From contig JAZNKA010000062.1 of assembly GCA_045578305.1 (NCBI GenBank), forward strand, positions 1 through 10,587: 10,587 bases of DNA, written 5' to 3'. Origin of the DNA: SIG440 sp045578305 (GTDB lineage Bacteria > Bacillota > Clostridia > Monoglobales > Monoglobaceae). Below, piece by piece: positions 1 through 6,203 of this stretch. A program made the position numbers and the translations under genes. Position 1 is the first letter of the stretch; the number at the start of each line of letters is the position of its first letter. Under the pieces are notes generated by a model. The model was given only the letters and a program-made list of their open reading frames with translations, was not told the DNA's origin and searched no databases.

Positions 1-4
1 TCAT
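1..4 (-). CDS. Start of an unidentified gene leaving the window to the left
   Basis: On the minus strand an ATG lies at 4-2, eight bases after a perfect AAGGAGGT ribosome binding site (20-13). Only the start codon and one more base are inside the window, so the product cannot be identified. The gene lies downstream of proB on the same strand. proA (glutamyl phosphate reductase) is the usual partner there, but the 171-bp gap and a candidate promoter inside it mean an unrelated gene is equally possible. Confidence 0.6.
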
Positions 5-12
5 AGTTTTTG

Positions 13-20
13 ACCTCCTT
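13..20 (-). promoter_or_regulatory. Ribosome binding site of the left-edge gene
   Basis: AAGGAGGT on the minus strand is a full match to the 16S rRNA anti-Shine-Dalgarno sequence, with an 8-nt spacer to ATG. It is the main evidence that a gene begins at position 4. Confidence 0.75.
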
Positions 21-87
21 AATATATAGTAGCTAATTATTTATCAAACTGATAAGGAAGACCTGAAAAATTTTTCAACTTCTCCCT

Positions 88-116
88 TGTATAACATATT
101 ATCACAATCTTTGCAA
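88..116 (-). promoter_or_regulatory. Candidate promoter of the left-edge gene
   Basis: The minus strand reads TTGCAA (116-111), a 17-nt spacer, then TATACA (93-88). A TG one base before the -10 box gives an extended -10. Transcription would begin near position 81, leaving a leader of about 76 nt. That leader holds a palindrome at 41-55 (TTATCA-aac-TGATAA) and the self-complementary GAAAAATTTTTC at 66-77. The palindrome could be an operator or simply a weak hairpin. No convincing terminator separates this promoter from proB, so read-through from proB is also possible. Confidence 0.45.
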
Positions 117-175
117 GTTTTCAATATTTTTTTGACAAAAACTTAACTAATTTACAGAGAACTCAGGGTCTGTCT

Positions 176-973
176 TTAGTTCTTATTTCCTAAAAAGAGT
201 GTTCCAATATGCTTCCCGTCGAAAATATCATAGATGTTTTCGGGTGATGCACCATTGGTGATAATCATATCAATTCCAAGGGGTGTTACGATTTGCGCGG
301 CTTTCAGCTTGGTTATCATTCCGCCTGTGCCGCGTCTTGTGCCTGCACCGCTTGCCACAGATAAAATATCGTCATTTATGTCGCTTACCACAGGGATGAG
401 CTTGGCGTTTGGATTTTCGAGGGGGTTTGAGTCAAAAAGACCGTCGATATCCGAGAGGATAACAAGCAAATCTGCCTCCACCAATGCCGAAATATAAGCC
501 GAAAGAGTATCGTTGTCGCCGAATTCCAGTTCGTATGTGGAGATAACGTCATTTTCGTTTACAATGGGGATTACGCCGTATTCGAACATGGTTTCGAATG
601 TGTTTTTTGTGTTCTGGCGGCGTTCGTCGTCGTCAAGAATAAACTTGGTCAAAAGCACCTGAGCGGTGTTGTGACCATATTCCGAAAAAAATCTGTCATA
701 GATTGAAACCAGCGACGCCTGGCCGATTGCGGCAAGTGCCTGCTTTTTTCGGGTTTCGGCAGGTTTTTCGCGCAAATTAAGTTTGCCAACGCCCGCGCCC
801 ACAGCGCCACTTGTGACAAGAACAACCTCAATTCCTCGGTTGCGAAGGTCTGAGATTACGCGCACAAGACTTTCGATTTTTTTGATATTTAGTTTGCCTG
901 TTTCGTGAGTAAGAGACGAGGTTCCCACCTTGACAACCACTCGTTTTGCGTTTTTAAATTTTATATATTCCAT
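176..973 (-). CDS. proB: Glutamate 5-kinase, short form without PUA domain
   Basis: This enzyme phosphorylates L-glutamate with ATP to gamma-glutamyl phosphate, the first step of proline synthesis, in the cytoplasm. The 265-residue protein shows the amino acid kinase fold: KVGTSSL at about 15-21 (phosphate binding), VTSGAVGAG at 53-61, VNENDVI at about 138-144, FGDNDTLSA at 151-159 and a GTGGMITK segment near 206-213. The E. coli enzyme has about 367 residues with a C-terminal PUA domain; this protein ends after the kinase domain, as some Firmicutes forms do. The reading frame is open upstream to 1072, but the promoter at 1031-1059 would start transcription near 1024, so the ATG at 973 is the credible start. 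That ATG begins MEYIKFKNAKRVVVKVG, which matches the family. Its ribosome binding site is weak (AGGCAGG-like). The gene diverges from the DUF3048 gene. No strong terminator is visible after its stop. Confidence 0.93.
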   Translation of the reverse strand: MEYIKFKNAKRVVVKVGTSSLTHETGKLNIKKIESLVRVISDLRNRGIEVVLVTSGAVGAGVGKLNLREKPAETRKKQALAAIGQASLVSIYDRFFSEYGHNTAQVLLTKFILDDDERRQNTKNTFETMFEYGVIPIVNENDVISTYELEFGDNDTLSAYISALVEADLLVILSDIDGLFDSNPLENPNAKLIPVVSDINDDILSVASGAGTRRGTGGMITKLKAAQIVTPLGIDMIITNGASPENIYDIFDGKHIGTLFLGNKN

Positions 974-1030
974 AAGCCGATACCTGCCTTGCCTGGATTT
1001 GGGAAAACAAACACTCCCCAGTCTAACTAA

Positions 1031-1059
1031 AGTATAGCTTTTGCGCTGAAAAATGTCAA
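1031..1059 (-). promoter_or_regulatory. proB promoter
   Basis: The minus strand reads TTGACA (1059-1054), a 17-nt spacer and TATACT (1036-1031), nearly the SigA consensus. The start of transcription is expected near 1024, giving a leader of about 50 nt before ATG 973. The promoter lies inside the upstream extension of the proB reading frame, so it decides the start codon. Confidence 0.8.
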
Positions 1060-1076
1060 GCTTTGCTAACAAAATG

Positions 1077-1105
1077 TTGAAAAAGTGCAGAATTTGTAGT
1101 ATAAT
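1077..1105 (+). promoter_or_regulatory. Promoter of the DUF3048 lipoprotein-dusB unit
   Basis: TTGAAA (1077-1082), a 17-nt spacer and a perfect TATAAT (1100-1105). Transcription should start near 1112, about 27 nt before the chosen ATG at 1139. Its -35 box is only 17 bp from the -35 box of the divergent proB promoter, so the two polymerase sites are back to back and may interfere. Confidence 0.8.
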
Positions 1106-1138
1106 AAATTATGCAGTTAAATGAAAAGGGGAGACATT

Positions 1139-2167
1139 ATGAAATCAATATTTAAAGCAATTGTAATAATTATGTCTTTGACTCTTCTTACCGGTTGCGG
1201 CAAAGAGGAGCCGTCGGTGCCGGCATCAAGTGAGCCTTTGGTGCAGGAAGACAAGATTGATAAAAACTCACAGGAAATTGAAGAGTTCTTTCAAAAATAT
1301 GTTGACACCAAAGAACGCCCGATTGCGGTAATGGTGGATAACGACGATAAAAATGCACGACCGCACGCAGGACTTGATGAGGCGTATCTTATTTATGAAA
1401 TGGTGGTCGAGGGCGGTGCAACAAGGTTTATGCCGGTGTTCCTTGGGGTTGATACCGAGAAAATAGGACCAATCCGTTCGTCAAGACACTATTTTTTGGA
1501 TTATGTGATGGAAAACGATGCAATATACACCCATTTTGGCTGGAGCCCAAAGGCAATTACTGATATCTCGGCATTTGGAATCAACAAAATAAACGGAATC
1601 CTTGGCACAGACGGAGGGATTTTCTGGCGCGAACAAAAGTTCAAGGGTGACTGGCACAGCGCCTACACAAGTCTTGAAAAAATTCGTGAGTTGGCAAAGC
1701 AAAAGGGGTATAAAACCGAAACCACCGCTAAAAACGGACTTAAATTTGCAAAAGAGTATTTTGAACTTGAAGATTCCAAACCGGCAAAGTCGGTAAGCCT
1801 TGAGTATTCGGGGCTGTACCGAACAGGCTATACTTACAATGCCGAGACAAAGCTTTATGAAAAAAGCATAAACGGCGCACCACACACACTTCAGAACGGA
1901 AATATTGTGACGGCAAAGAATATAATAATTCAGTATGTTTATGACACTTCGCTTGGGGATGGTACTGACCGCCGTAACATCGACACAACCGGCAGCGGTA
2001 AGGGTGTTTATATTACCAATGGCGGTGCGGCTGAAATTTCGTGGACAAAACCCTCGCGAAACGGCAAAACTACCTACAAAACTGCTGACGGTGCCGAGCT
2101 TTTGCTTAACCCCGGAAAGACAATAATAAATTTAATAAGTCCTTCGGCGACAATAGTGATTGAATAA
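1139..2167 (+). CDS. DUF3048 (YerB family) lipoprotein
   Basis: The 342-residue product is an exported lipoprotein of unknown biochemical function. Residues 1-20 form a lipoprotein signal peptide (MKS, a hydrophobic stretch, then LLTGC), so Cys20 would be lipidated and the protein anchored on the outer face of the membrane. A short Ser/Pro/Glu-rich linker follows. The N-terminal DUF3048 domain spans about 58-190 and includes RPIAVMVDND, ARPHAGLDEAYLIYE, GGATRF and IGPIRSSRHYF. The C-terminal DUF3048 domain spans about 220-335 and includes NIIIQYVYDT and DTTGSGKGVYITNGG. An in-frame ATG at 1121 lies too close to the predicted transcription start to have a ribosome binding site. The ATG at 1139 follows AGGGGAG by 5 nt and begins directly with the signal peptide, so it is preferred. 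dusB follows after 18 bp. The family assignment is firm; the role is unknown. Confidence 0.92.
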   Translation: MKSIFKAIVIIMSLTLLTGCGKEEPSVPASSEPLVQEDKIDKNSQEIEEFFQKYVDTKERPIAVMVDNDDKNARPHAGLDEAYLIYEMVVEGGATRFMPVFLGVDTEKIGPIRSSRHYFLDYVMENDAIYTHFGWSPKAITDISAFGINKINGILGTDGGIFWREQKFKGDWHSAYTSLEKIRELAKQKGYKTETTAKNGLKFAKEYFELEDSKPAKSVSLEYSGLYRTGYTYNAETKLYEKSINGAPHTLQNGNIVTAKNIIIQYVYDTSLGDGTDRRNIDTTGSGKGVYITNGGAAEISWTKPSRNGKTTYKTADGAELLLNPGKTIINLISPSATIVIE

Positions 2168-2185
2168 CGACAAAGGAATTTTTGT

Positions 2186-3136
2186 ATGAGGATAAAAGAT
2201 ATCGAGCTTAAAAACAATGTTATACTTGCTCCGATGGCAGGGGTGACGGACAAGGCGTTTCGTCTTATTTGCAAGCCGTTTGGACCTGCGCTTATGTATA
2301 CCGAGATGGTCTCGGGCAAGGGGCTTTTTTATAAAAACAAAAAGACTGCGGATTTGCTTGATACCGACAGTACCGAAAAACCTGTTGCAACCCAGCTTTT
2401 TGGGCATGAGCCGGATGTTTTGGCGGAGATTGCCGGAAAGGCTCTTGAATACGGAGCGGAGATAATTGATATCAATATGGGATGCCCTGCCCCCAAAATT
2501 GTGGGCAACGGCGACGGCTCGGCGATTATGAAAACGCCAAAGCTTGCAGGGGAGATAGTTGCGGCAGTTGTCCGTGCGGTTGATGCCCCTGTAACCGTAA
2601 AAATCCGCAAAGGGTGGAATGACGAAAGCGTAAATGCGGTAGAGGTCGCAAAAATAGTCGAAAGCTGCGGCGCGGCGGCGATTACTGTTCATGGAAGAAC
2701 AAGAGAACAGTTTTACAGCGGAAAGGCTGACCTTGATATCATAAGAGCGGTTAAAAATGCTGTAAAAATTCCGGTTGTCGGTAATGGCGACATAACCGAC
2801 GAGGAAAGTGCAAAAAATATGCTGGATTATACCGGTTGTGACGGAATAATGATAGGCAGGGGAGCAGAGGGTGACCCTTGGATTTTTGAAAGAGTTATAC
2901 ATTACCTTGAAACAGGCGAAAAACTGCCATTTCCAACGCATGAGATGCGCGCGGAAAAGATGAAAGAGCATCTTGCCCTTCTGGTTGATTTCAAAGGTGA
3001 ATACAGAGGTATTCAGGAGGCAAGAAAGCATATGGCGTGGTATATCAAGGGAATGCCGGGTGGGGCAAGGCTGAGAGAGGTAATAAATAAAGCCGAAACA
3101 CTTGAACAGATGCTTGAAATAATAAAAAGACTGTGA
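2186..3136 (+). CDS. dusB: tRNA dihydrouridine synthase, DusB type
   Basis: This FMN-dependent, NADPH-using enzyme reduces specific uridines in the tRNA D-loop to dihydrouridine. The 316-residue protein has the full family signature: LAPMAGVTDKAFR (14-26, FMN-binding barrel start), TQLFG (69-73), DINMGCPAPK (95-104) with the catalytic Cys100, TVKIRKGW with Lys139, TVHGRTREQ with His169, VVGNGDI (197-203) and DGIMIGRGAEGDPWIF (219-234). The C-terminal tRNA-recognition helical domain covers about 250-316, including EARKHMAWYIKGMPG. The length is normal. AAAGGA lies 8 nt before ATG 2186. The gene is 18 bp after the lipoprotein gene and is likely cotranscribed with it; the pairing suggests no shared function that I can name. 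Confidence 0.95.
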   Translation: MRIKDIELKNNVILAPMAGVTDKAFRLICKPFGPALMYTEMVSGKGLFYKNKKTADLLDTDSTEKPVATQLFGHEPDVLAEIAGKALEYGAEIIDINMGCPAPKIVGNGDGSAIMKTPKLAGEIVAAVVRAVDAPVTVKIRKGWNDESVNAVEVAKIVESCGAAAITVHGRTREQFYSGKADLDIIRAVKNAVKIPVVGNGDITDEESAKNMLDYTGCDGIMIGRGAEGDPWIFERVIHYLETGEKLPFPTHEMRAEKMKEHLALLVDFKGEYRGIQEARKHMAWYIKGMPGGARLREVINKAETLEQMLEIIKRL

Positions 3137-3190
3137 AAAATGCGCAAACCGCATAAAGCAGGGCACATATATATGGGATAGCATTTAAGG

Positions 3191-3220
3191 ATGTGGGACG
3201 TCGAAGACGCCGTCCCCTAC
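3191..3220 (-). repeat. Interspersed palindromic repeat, short copy
   Basis: GGGACG (3195-3200) pairs with CGTCCC (3211-3216), with an inner GTC-gaa-GAC. The minus strand reads GTAGGGGACGGC, identical over 12 bases to the start of the larger element at 8292-8303. It lies between dusB and the hom promoter. There is no U-tract after it, so a terminator role is not supported. It looks like a degenerate member of a dispersed intergenic repeat family. Confidence 0.5.
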
Positions 3221-3244
3221 TTTGACAAAAAGGACAAATTTTCC

Positions 3245-3290
3245 TTGACTTTAGAGGAGTTTTGTAGTATTATTTTAATAACTTTATAAT
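3245..3290 (+). promoter_or_regulatory. hom-lysC promoter region (two overlapping candidates)
   Basis: The first candidate is TTGACT (3245-3250), 17 nt, TATTAT (3268-3273). The second is TTGTAG (3262-3267), 17 nt, TATAAT (3285-3290). The first has the better -35 box and the second a perfect -10 box. The leader to ATG 3355 would be about 57-75 nt. That is too short for a lysine riboswitch or T-box leader, and I see no such structure, so control of hom-lysC probably acts on the enzymes or through a repressor. Confidence 0.65.
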
Positions 3291-3354
3291 GGGGTGAAAT
3301 TTCCAATAATTTTCATCTGCAAAATTTGGGTATTGCCAGAAAGGGTTGATATAA

Positions 3355-4554
3355 ATGAAAATTGCTATTATGGGGTTTGGCGTTGTTGGCTCGGGAGTTG
3401 GCGAGGTTGTGACAAAAAATCAGGAAATGCTTGTCAAAAAATGCGGCGAGCCGATTGAAATTGCGCACATTCTTGACCTTCGCGATTTTCCGGACAGCGA
3501 GTTTAAATGCTTCACCAAGGATTTTAATGATATTTTAAACGATGACGAGGTTGGTGTTGTAGTCGAGACAATGGGCGGCGTAAATCCCGCTTATGACTTC
3601 ACCAAAAAGCTTTTGCTTGCAGGCAAGCAGGTTATTACCTCGAACAAAGAGCTGGTTGCGACTCATGGCACCGAGCTTTTAAAAATAGCAAGAGAAAGAA
3701 ACTTAAACTATCTGTTCGAGGCAAGCGTGGGCGGCGGAATACCCATTATAAGACCGATGTATTCGTGCCTGACTGCAGGCGAGGCAACAGATGTTTTTGG
3801 TATTCTGAACGGTACCACAAACTATATCCTGACACAGATGTTCCAGTGCGGCGAAAGCTTTGAAAGCGCACTTAAGGCAGCACAGCAAAAGGGTTATGCC
3901 GAGGCTGACCCCACAGCTGATGTTGAAGGTTTTGACACCTGCCGCAAGATTGCAATACTTGCAGCACTTGCATTTGGCAAAGCTATTGATTATAAAAAGG
4001 TTTCGACCGAGGGTATTACCAAAATTTCGGCCGAGGATGTGGCTTATGCCGACAAGCTTGGATACTCAATCAAGCTTATCGGACATTGCAAAAAACTGGA
4101 TGACGGTGTTTACGCAGGGGTGTTCCCGGCGTTTGTTCCAAAGGATAATCCTCTTGCCGGAATAAACGATGTGTTCAACGGCATAATCGTAAAGGGCGAC
4201 GACCTGGGCGATGTAATGTTTTATGGCAGAGGAGCTGGCAAGCTTCCGACAGCCAATGCGGTTGTTGCTGATGTTGTTGATGCAATCAAACACCAAAATG
4301 TAAACATTGTCATAAAATGGGATGAGTACAAAGAAGAAAATCAGTCACAGGGTGATTCTTTGGCATATGCATATTATGTAAGATTTTCGGGTGTTGCTCC
4401 TGCAAATGTTTCCGGGTGCAGTGTTGTGGCTTTTTCGGAAAGCAGCGAGAATGAGTTTGCTGTTTTGACCGAGCCTAAAAATAAAAAACAGCTTGATGAG
4501 TTTGTAAATTCACTTGAAAATTGTAAACCTGTGTCAATTATGAGAATTATTTAA
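3355..4554 (+). CDS. hom: Homoserine dehydrogenase
   Basis: This enzyme reduces L-aspartate 4-semialdehyde to L-homoserine with NAD(P)H, at the branch to threonine and methionine. The 399-residue protein has an N-terminal nucleotide-binding fold (GFGVVGSG at 7-14), TSNKELVATHG (96-105) with Lys98, the family signature ILNGTTNYIL (150-159), GYAEADPTADVEGFDTCRK (180-198) holding the catalytic Asp and Lys, and GRGAGKLPTANAVVAD (291-306). The C-terminal part (about 335-399) corresponds to the regulatory ACT domain. It keeps an opening strand (YYVRF) and a closing FAVLTEP...SIMRII, but it is shortened in the middle and lacks a DxPGVL-type effector loop. AGAAAGGG precedes ATG 3355 by 9 nt. lysC follows with its ribosome binding site abutting the hom stop codon, so the two genes form an operon. 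Confidence 0.94.
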   Translation: MKIAIMGFGVVGSGVGEVVTKNQEMLVKKCGEPIEIAHILDLRDFPDSEFKCFTKDFNDILNDDEVGVVVETMGGVNPAYDFTKKLLLAGKQVITSNKELVATHGTELLKIARERNLNYLFEASVGGGIPIIRPMYSCLTAGEATDVFGILNGTTNYILTQMFQCGESFESALKAAQQKGYAEADPTADVEGFDTCRKIAILAALAFGKAIDYKKVSTEGITKISAEDVAYADKLGYSIKLIGHCKKLDDGVYAGVFPAFVPKDNPLAGINDVFNGIIVKGDDLGDVMFYGRGAGKLPTANAVVADVVDAIKHQNVNIVIKWDEYKEENQSQGDSLAYAYYVRFSGVAPANVSGCSVVAFSESSENEFAVLTEPKNKKQLDEFVNSLENCKPVSIMRII

Positions 4555-4560
4555 GGGAGG
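4555..4560 (+). promoter_or_regulatory. lysC ribosome binding site, selecting a TTG start
   Basis: GGGAGG follows the hom TAA stop immediately. Two in-frame TTG codons lie downstream. The one at 4563 is only 2 nt away and the one at 4569 is 8 nt away, so 4569 is the start. Its product MAIIVQKFGGSS matches the usual start of aspartate kinases. Confidence 0.8.
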
Positions 4561-4568
4561 TTTTGACT

Positions 4569-5774
4569 TTGGCTATTATAGTTCAGAAGTTTGGTGGCAG
4601 CTCGGTTGCAGATGCTGCTAAGGTAGAAAATGTGGCAAACCGTGTTGTTGAAACTTATCGCGAGGGCAACAGTGTCGTAGTGGTTGTTTCGGCTCAGGGT
4701 GACACAACAGACGATTTGATTGAAAAAGCGCACGAGATAAACAAAAATCCATCAAAGCGTGAGATGGATATGCTTCTTTCGTCGGGCGAGCAGATTTCAA
4801 TTGCTCTTCTTGCTATGGCGATTGAAAAAATAGGCGTTCCGGTGGTTTCGCTTACCGGTTGGCAGGCAGGGTTTTCGACAAACTCGAATGCAGGAAATGC
4901 CCGCATCAACAAAATAAATACCGAACGAATAATGGCAGAGCTTGACCAGAAGAAGATTGTTATTGTTGCAGGATTTCAGGGTCTTGACAAGTATGACAAC
5001 ATAACAACCTTGGGTCGTGGCGGAAGTGACACATCGGCGGTTGCAATTGCGGCGGCAATCCGTGCTGACAAGTGCGAGATTTATACCGATGTTGATGGTG
5101 TATATACGGCAGACCCGCGCATTGCACCAAATGCGATAAAGCTTGACGAAATAACTTATGACGAAATGCTTGACCTTGCAAGCCTTGGCGCAAACGTTCT
5201 TCACAACCGTTCGGTTGAGATGGCAGAGAAGTACGGCGTGAGACTTGAGGTTAAATCGAGCTTCAAAAAAGTAGAAGGAACAATTGTTAAGGAGGCGGTT
5301 TCAGTGGAAAAAATGTTAATCAGAGGTGTGGCAAGGGACAACGATGTTGCAAGAATTGCTGTGATTGGGCTTGAGGACAAACCCGGCATTGCGTTCAAGG
5401 TATTCTCCCTTCTTTCGAAAAAAGGTATTAATGTAGATATTATTCTTCAGTCAATCGGCAGAGAGAACAAGAAGGATATTTCGTTTACTGTTACCAAAAA
5501 TCATATGCAGGAAGCGCTCAGCCTTCTTGAGGCTGAAAAGGATAGCCTTGGATACGAAGAGATTACACACCGCGAGGACATAAGCAAGGTTTCAATCGTT
5601 GGCGTGGGTATGGTCAACAACCCCGGCGTTGCTGCTACCATGTTTGAGGCACTTTATGATGCTGGAATAAATATTCATATGATTTCTACATCCGAGACAA
5701 AGATTTCGGTTCTTATCAATGTCAAGAACGCTGAAAAAGCTGTTCAGGCAATTCATGATAAGTTTCTTATTTAA
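4569..5774 (+). CDS. lysC: Aspartate kinase (monofunctional, two ACT domains)
   Basis: This enzyme phosphorylates L-aspartate with ATP, the committed step toward lysine, threonine and methionine. The 401-residue protein starts with VQKFGGSSV (5-13) and has the amino acid kinase domain to about 240: VVVSAQGDTTDDL (38-50), FSTNSNAGNARI (102-113), TLGRGGSDTSA (147-157) and YTDVDGVYTADPR (172-184). Two ACT domains follow, at about 258-330 (IAVIGLEDKPGIAFKVFSLL) and 335-400 (VSIVGVGMVNNPGVAATMFEAL), where lysine or threonine would bind. The start is TTG 4569. Position 71 and the surrounding MLLSSGEQIS are as in the family. An internal start at 5304 should give the ACT-only subunit (separate entry). 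The gene is the second of the hom-lysC operon and is followed by a probable terminator. The exact isozyme class (lysine- or threonine-sensitive) cannot be read from the sequence. Confidence 0.94.
   Translation: MAIIVQKFGGSSVADAAKVENVANRVVETYREGNSVVVVVSAQGDTTDDLIEKAHEINKNPSKREMDMLLSSGEQISIALLAMAIEKIGVPVVSLTGWQAGFSTNSNAGNARINKINTERIMAELDQKKIVIVAGFQGLDKYDNITTLGRGGSDTSAVAIAAAIRADKCEIYTDVDGVYTADPRIAPNAIKLDEITYDEMLDLASLGANVLHNRSVEMAEKYGVRLEVKSSFKKVEGTIVKEAVSVEKMLIRGVARDNDVARIAVIGLEDKPGIAFKVFSLLSKKGINVDIILQSIGRENKKDISFTVTKNHMQEALSLLEAEKDSLGYEEITHREDISKVSIVGVGMVNNPGVAATMFEALYDAGINIHMISTSETKISVLINVKNAEKAVQAIHDKFLI
5288..5306 (+). promoter_or_regulatory. Internal translation start inside lysC
   Basis: TAAGGAGG (5288-5295) is an eight-base perfect Shine-Dalgarno, followed after 8 nt by GTG (5304-5306) in the lysC frame (codon 246). 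It falls in the linker between the kinase and ACT domains. An ATG four codons later (5316... reading ML-IRGV) is a less well spaced alternative. Confidence 0.7.
5304..5774 (+). CDS. lysC: Aspartate kinase beta (regulatory) subunit, in-frame internal product
   Basis: From the internal GTG the product would be 156 residues made only of the two ACT domains. In Bacillus subtilis aspartokinase II and in Corynebacterium, an in-frame internal start in the kinase gene yields exactly such a beta subunit, which assembles with the full-length alpha chain into an alpha2beta2 enzyme. Here the domain position, the length and a perfect ribosome binding site all fit that arrangement. Expression as a separate protein is inferred, not shown. 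Confidence 0.65.
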   Translation: MEKMLIRGVARDNDVARIAVIGLEDKPGIAFKVFSLLSKKGINVDIILQSIGRENKKDISFTVTKNHMQEALSLLEAEKDSLGYEEITHREDISKVSIVGVGMVNNPGVAATMFEALYDAGINIHMISTSETKISVLINVKNAEKAVQAIHDKFLI

Positions 5775-5787
5775 TTTGTAAATTATT

Positions 5788-5833
5788 AAAAGGTTGGGGA
5801 AAGCCGCGGGGAGTGGTTACCCCTGCCTTTTTT
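5788..5833 (+). terminator. Probable terminator after hom-lysC
   Basis: AAAAGGTTGGGG (5788-5799) pairs with CCCCTGCCTTTT (5820-5831), with one T-T mismatch and one T-G wobble. The run TTTTTT covers 5828-5833. A competing shorter pairing is GGGG 5808-5811 with CCCC 5820-5823. The structure lies only 38 bp before the oadG start and no good promoter is visible between them. Termination may therefore be partial, or the element may act as an attenuator. Confidence 0.6.
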
Positions 5834-5871
5834 GTGGCATAAGATTATTTGAAAGAAAGGAAGAACAAAGG

Positions 5872-6156
5872 ATGACAAACACATTTGTTTGCGTTATGGG
5901 CATGGGAACTGTTTTTATCGGACTTATTTGTATTGTTCTTATATGCAAGCTTTTGAGCATTGTTTTAAATGGCTTTGCGAAGAATGATAAAACAGCGACA
6001 CCCGCACCAAAAGCACCGGCAGCGGTTGCGGCGCCAGAAATGACGCTTTCACCTGCCGAAAAATCTGCAATTGTTGCAGGCGTTTGTGCGTGCATTGCCG
6101 AAGAGCTTGGCGAAGATGCATCAAACATAAAGGTTTTATCATTTAGAAAAGCATAA
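5872..6156 (+). CDS. oadG: Small membrane subunit (gamma/delta) of Na+-translocating decarboxylase
   Basis: The 94-residue protein resembles OadG and MmdD, the small subunits that anchor and assemble sodium-pumping decarboxylases. It has one transmembrane helix (about 8-32, following MGMGTVFIGL), an Ala/Pro linker (about 41-56, where the family connects membrane and soluble parts) and a C-terminal helix-plus-tail segment (AIVAGVCACIAEELGED, ending IKVLSFRKA), as in OadG, MmdD and MmdE proteins. ATG 5872 is chosen because it begins MTNTFVCVMGMG and follows AGAAAGGA by 10 nt. A TTG start at 5794 is excluded because it lies within the terminator-like hairpin and would add an unrelated 26-residue lead. 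The gene is the first of the decarboxylase cluster; the biotin carrier follows after 47 bp. In known complexes this subunit bridges the alpha and beta subunits. Confidence 0.85.
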   Translation: MTNTFVCVMGMGTVFIGLICIVLICKLLSIVLNGFAKNDKTATPAPKAPAAVAAPEMTLSPAEKSAIVAGVCACIAEELGEDASNIKVLSFRKA

Positions 6157-6203
6157 TTTTTTGGGAAGTTTGTTAAAAAAATAATTATTCGGAGGAAAAA
6201 ACA

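Noticed and set aside
974..1072. Longer proB with a start at 1072
   Set aside because: The proB promoter (1059-1031) lies inside this extension, so the extra codons would not be transcribed. Proteins of the family begin close to the KVGTSS motif, as with ATG 973.
3140..3154. ATGCG-caaac-CGCAT hairpin after dusB as a terminator
   Set aside because: The stem is only 5 bp and no T-run follows it.
2132..3184. 350-codon open frame on the minus strand opposite dusB
   Set aside because: It overlaps the whole of dusB, whose motifs are unmistakable. Its translation is rich in Cys, Phe, Tyr and His without domain-like patterns, and it has no placed ribosome binding site or promoter. It is a shadow of codon bias.
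3274..3354. Riboswitch or T-box leader in front of hom-lysC
   Set aside because: The leader is at most about 75 nt, with no T-box sequence, no lysine-riboswitch-sized structure and no terminator hairpin.
5812..5848. Promoter for oadG (TTACCC, 17 nt, TAAGAT)
   Set aside because: Both boxes match the consensus poorly and the -35 box lies within the terminator stem. Not strong enough to annotate.
5794..5871. Longer OadG starting at TTG 5794
   Set aside because: The added residues are encoded by the terminator-like hairpin, do not look like a membrane lead, and ATG 5872 has a better ribosome binding site and a family-like N-terminus.
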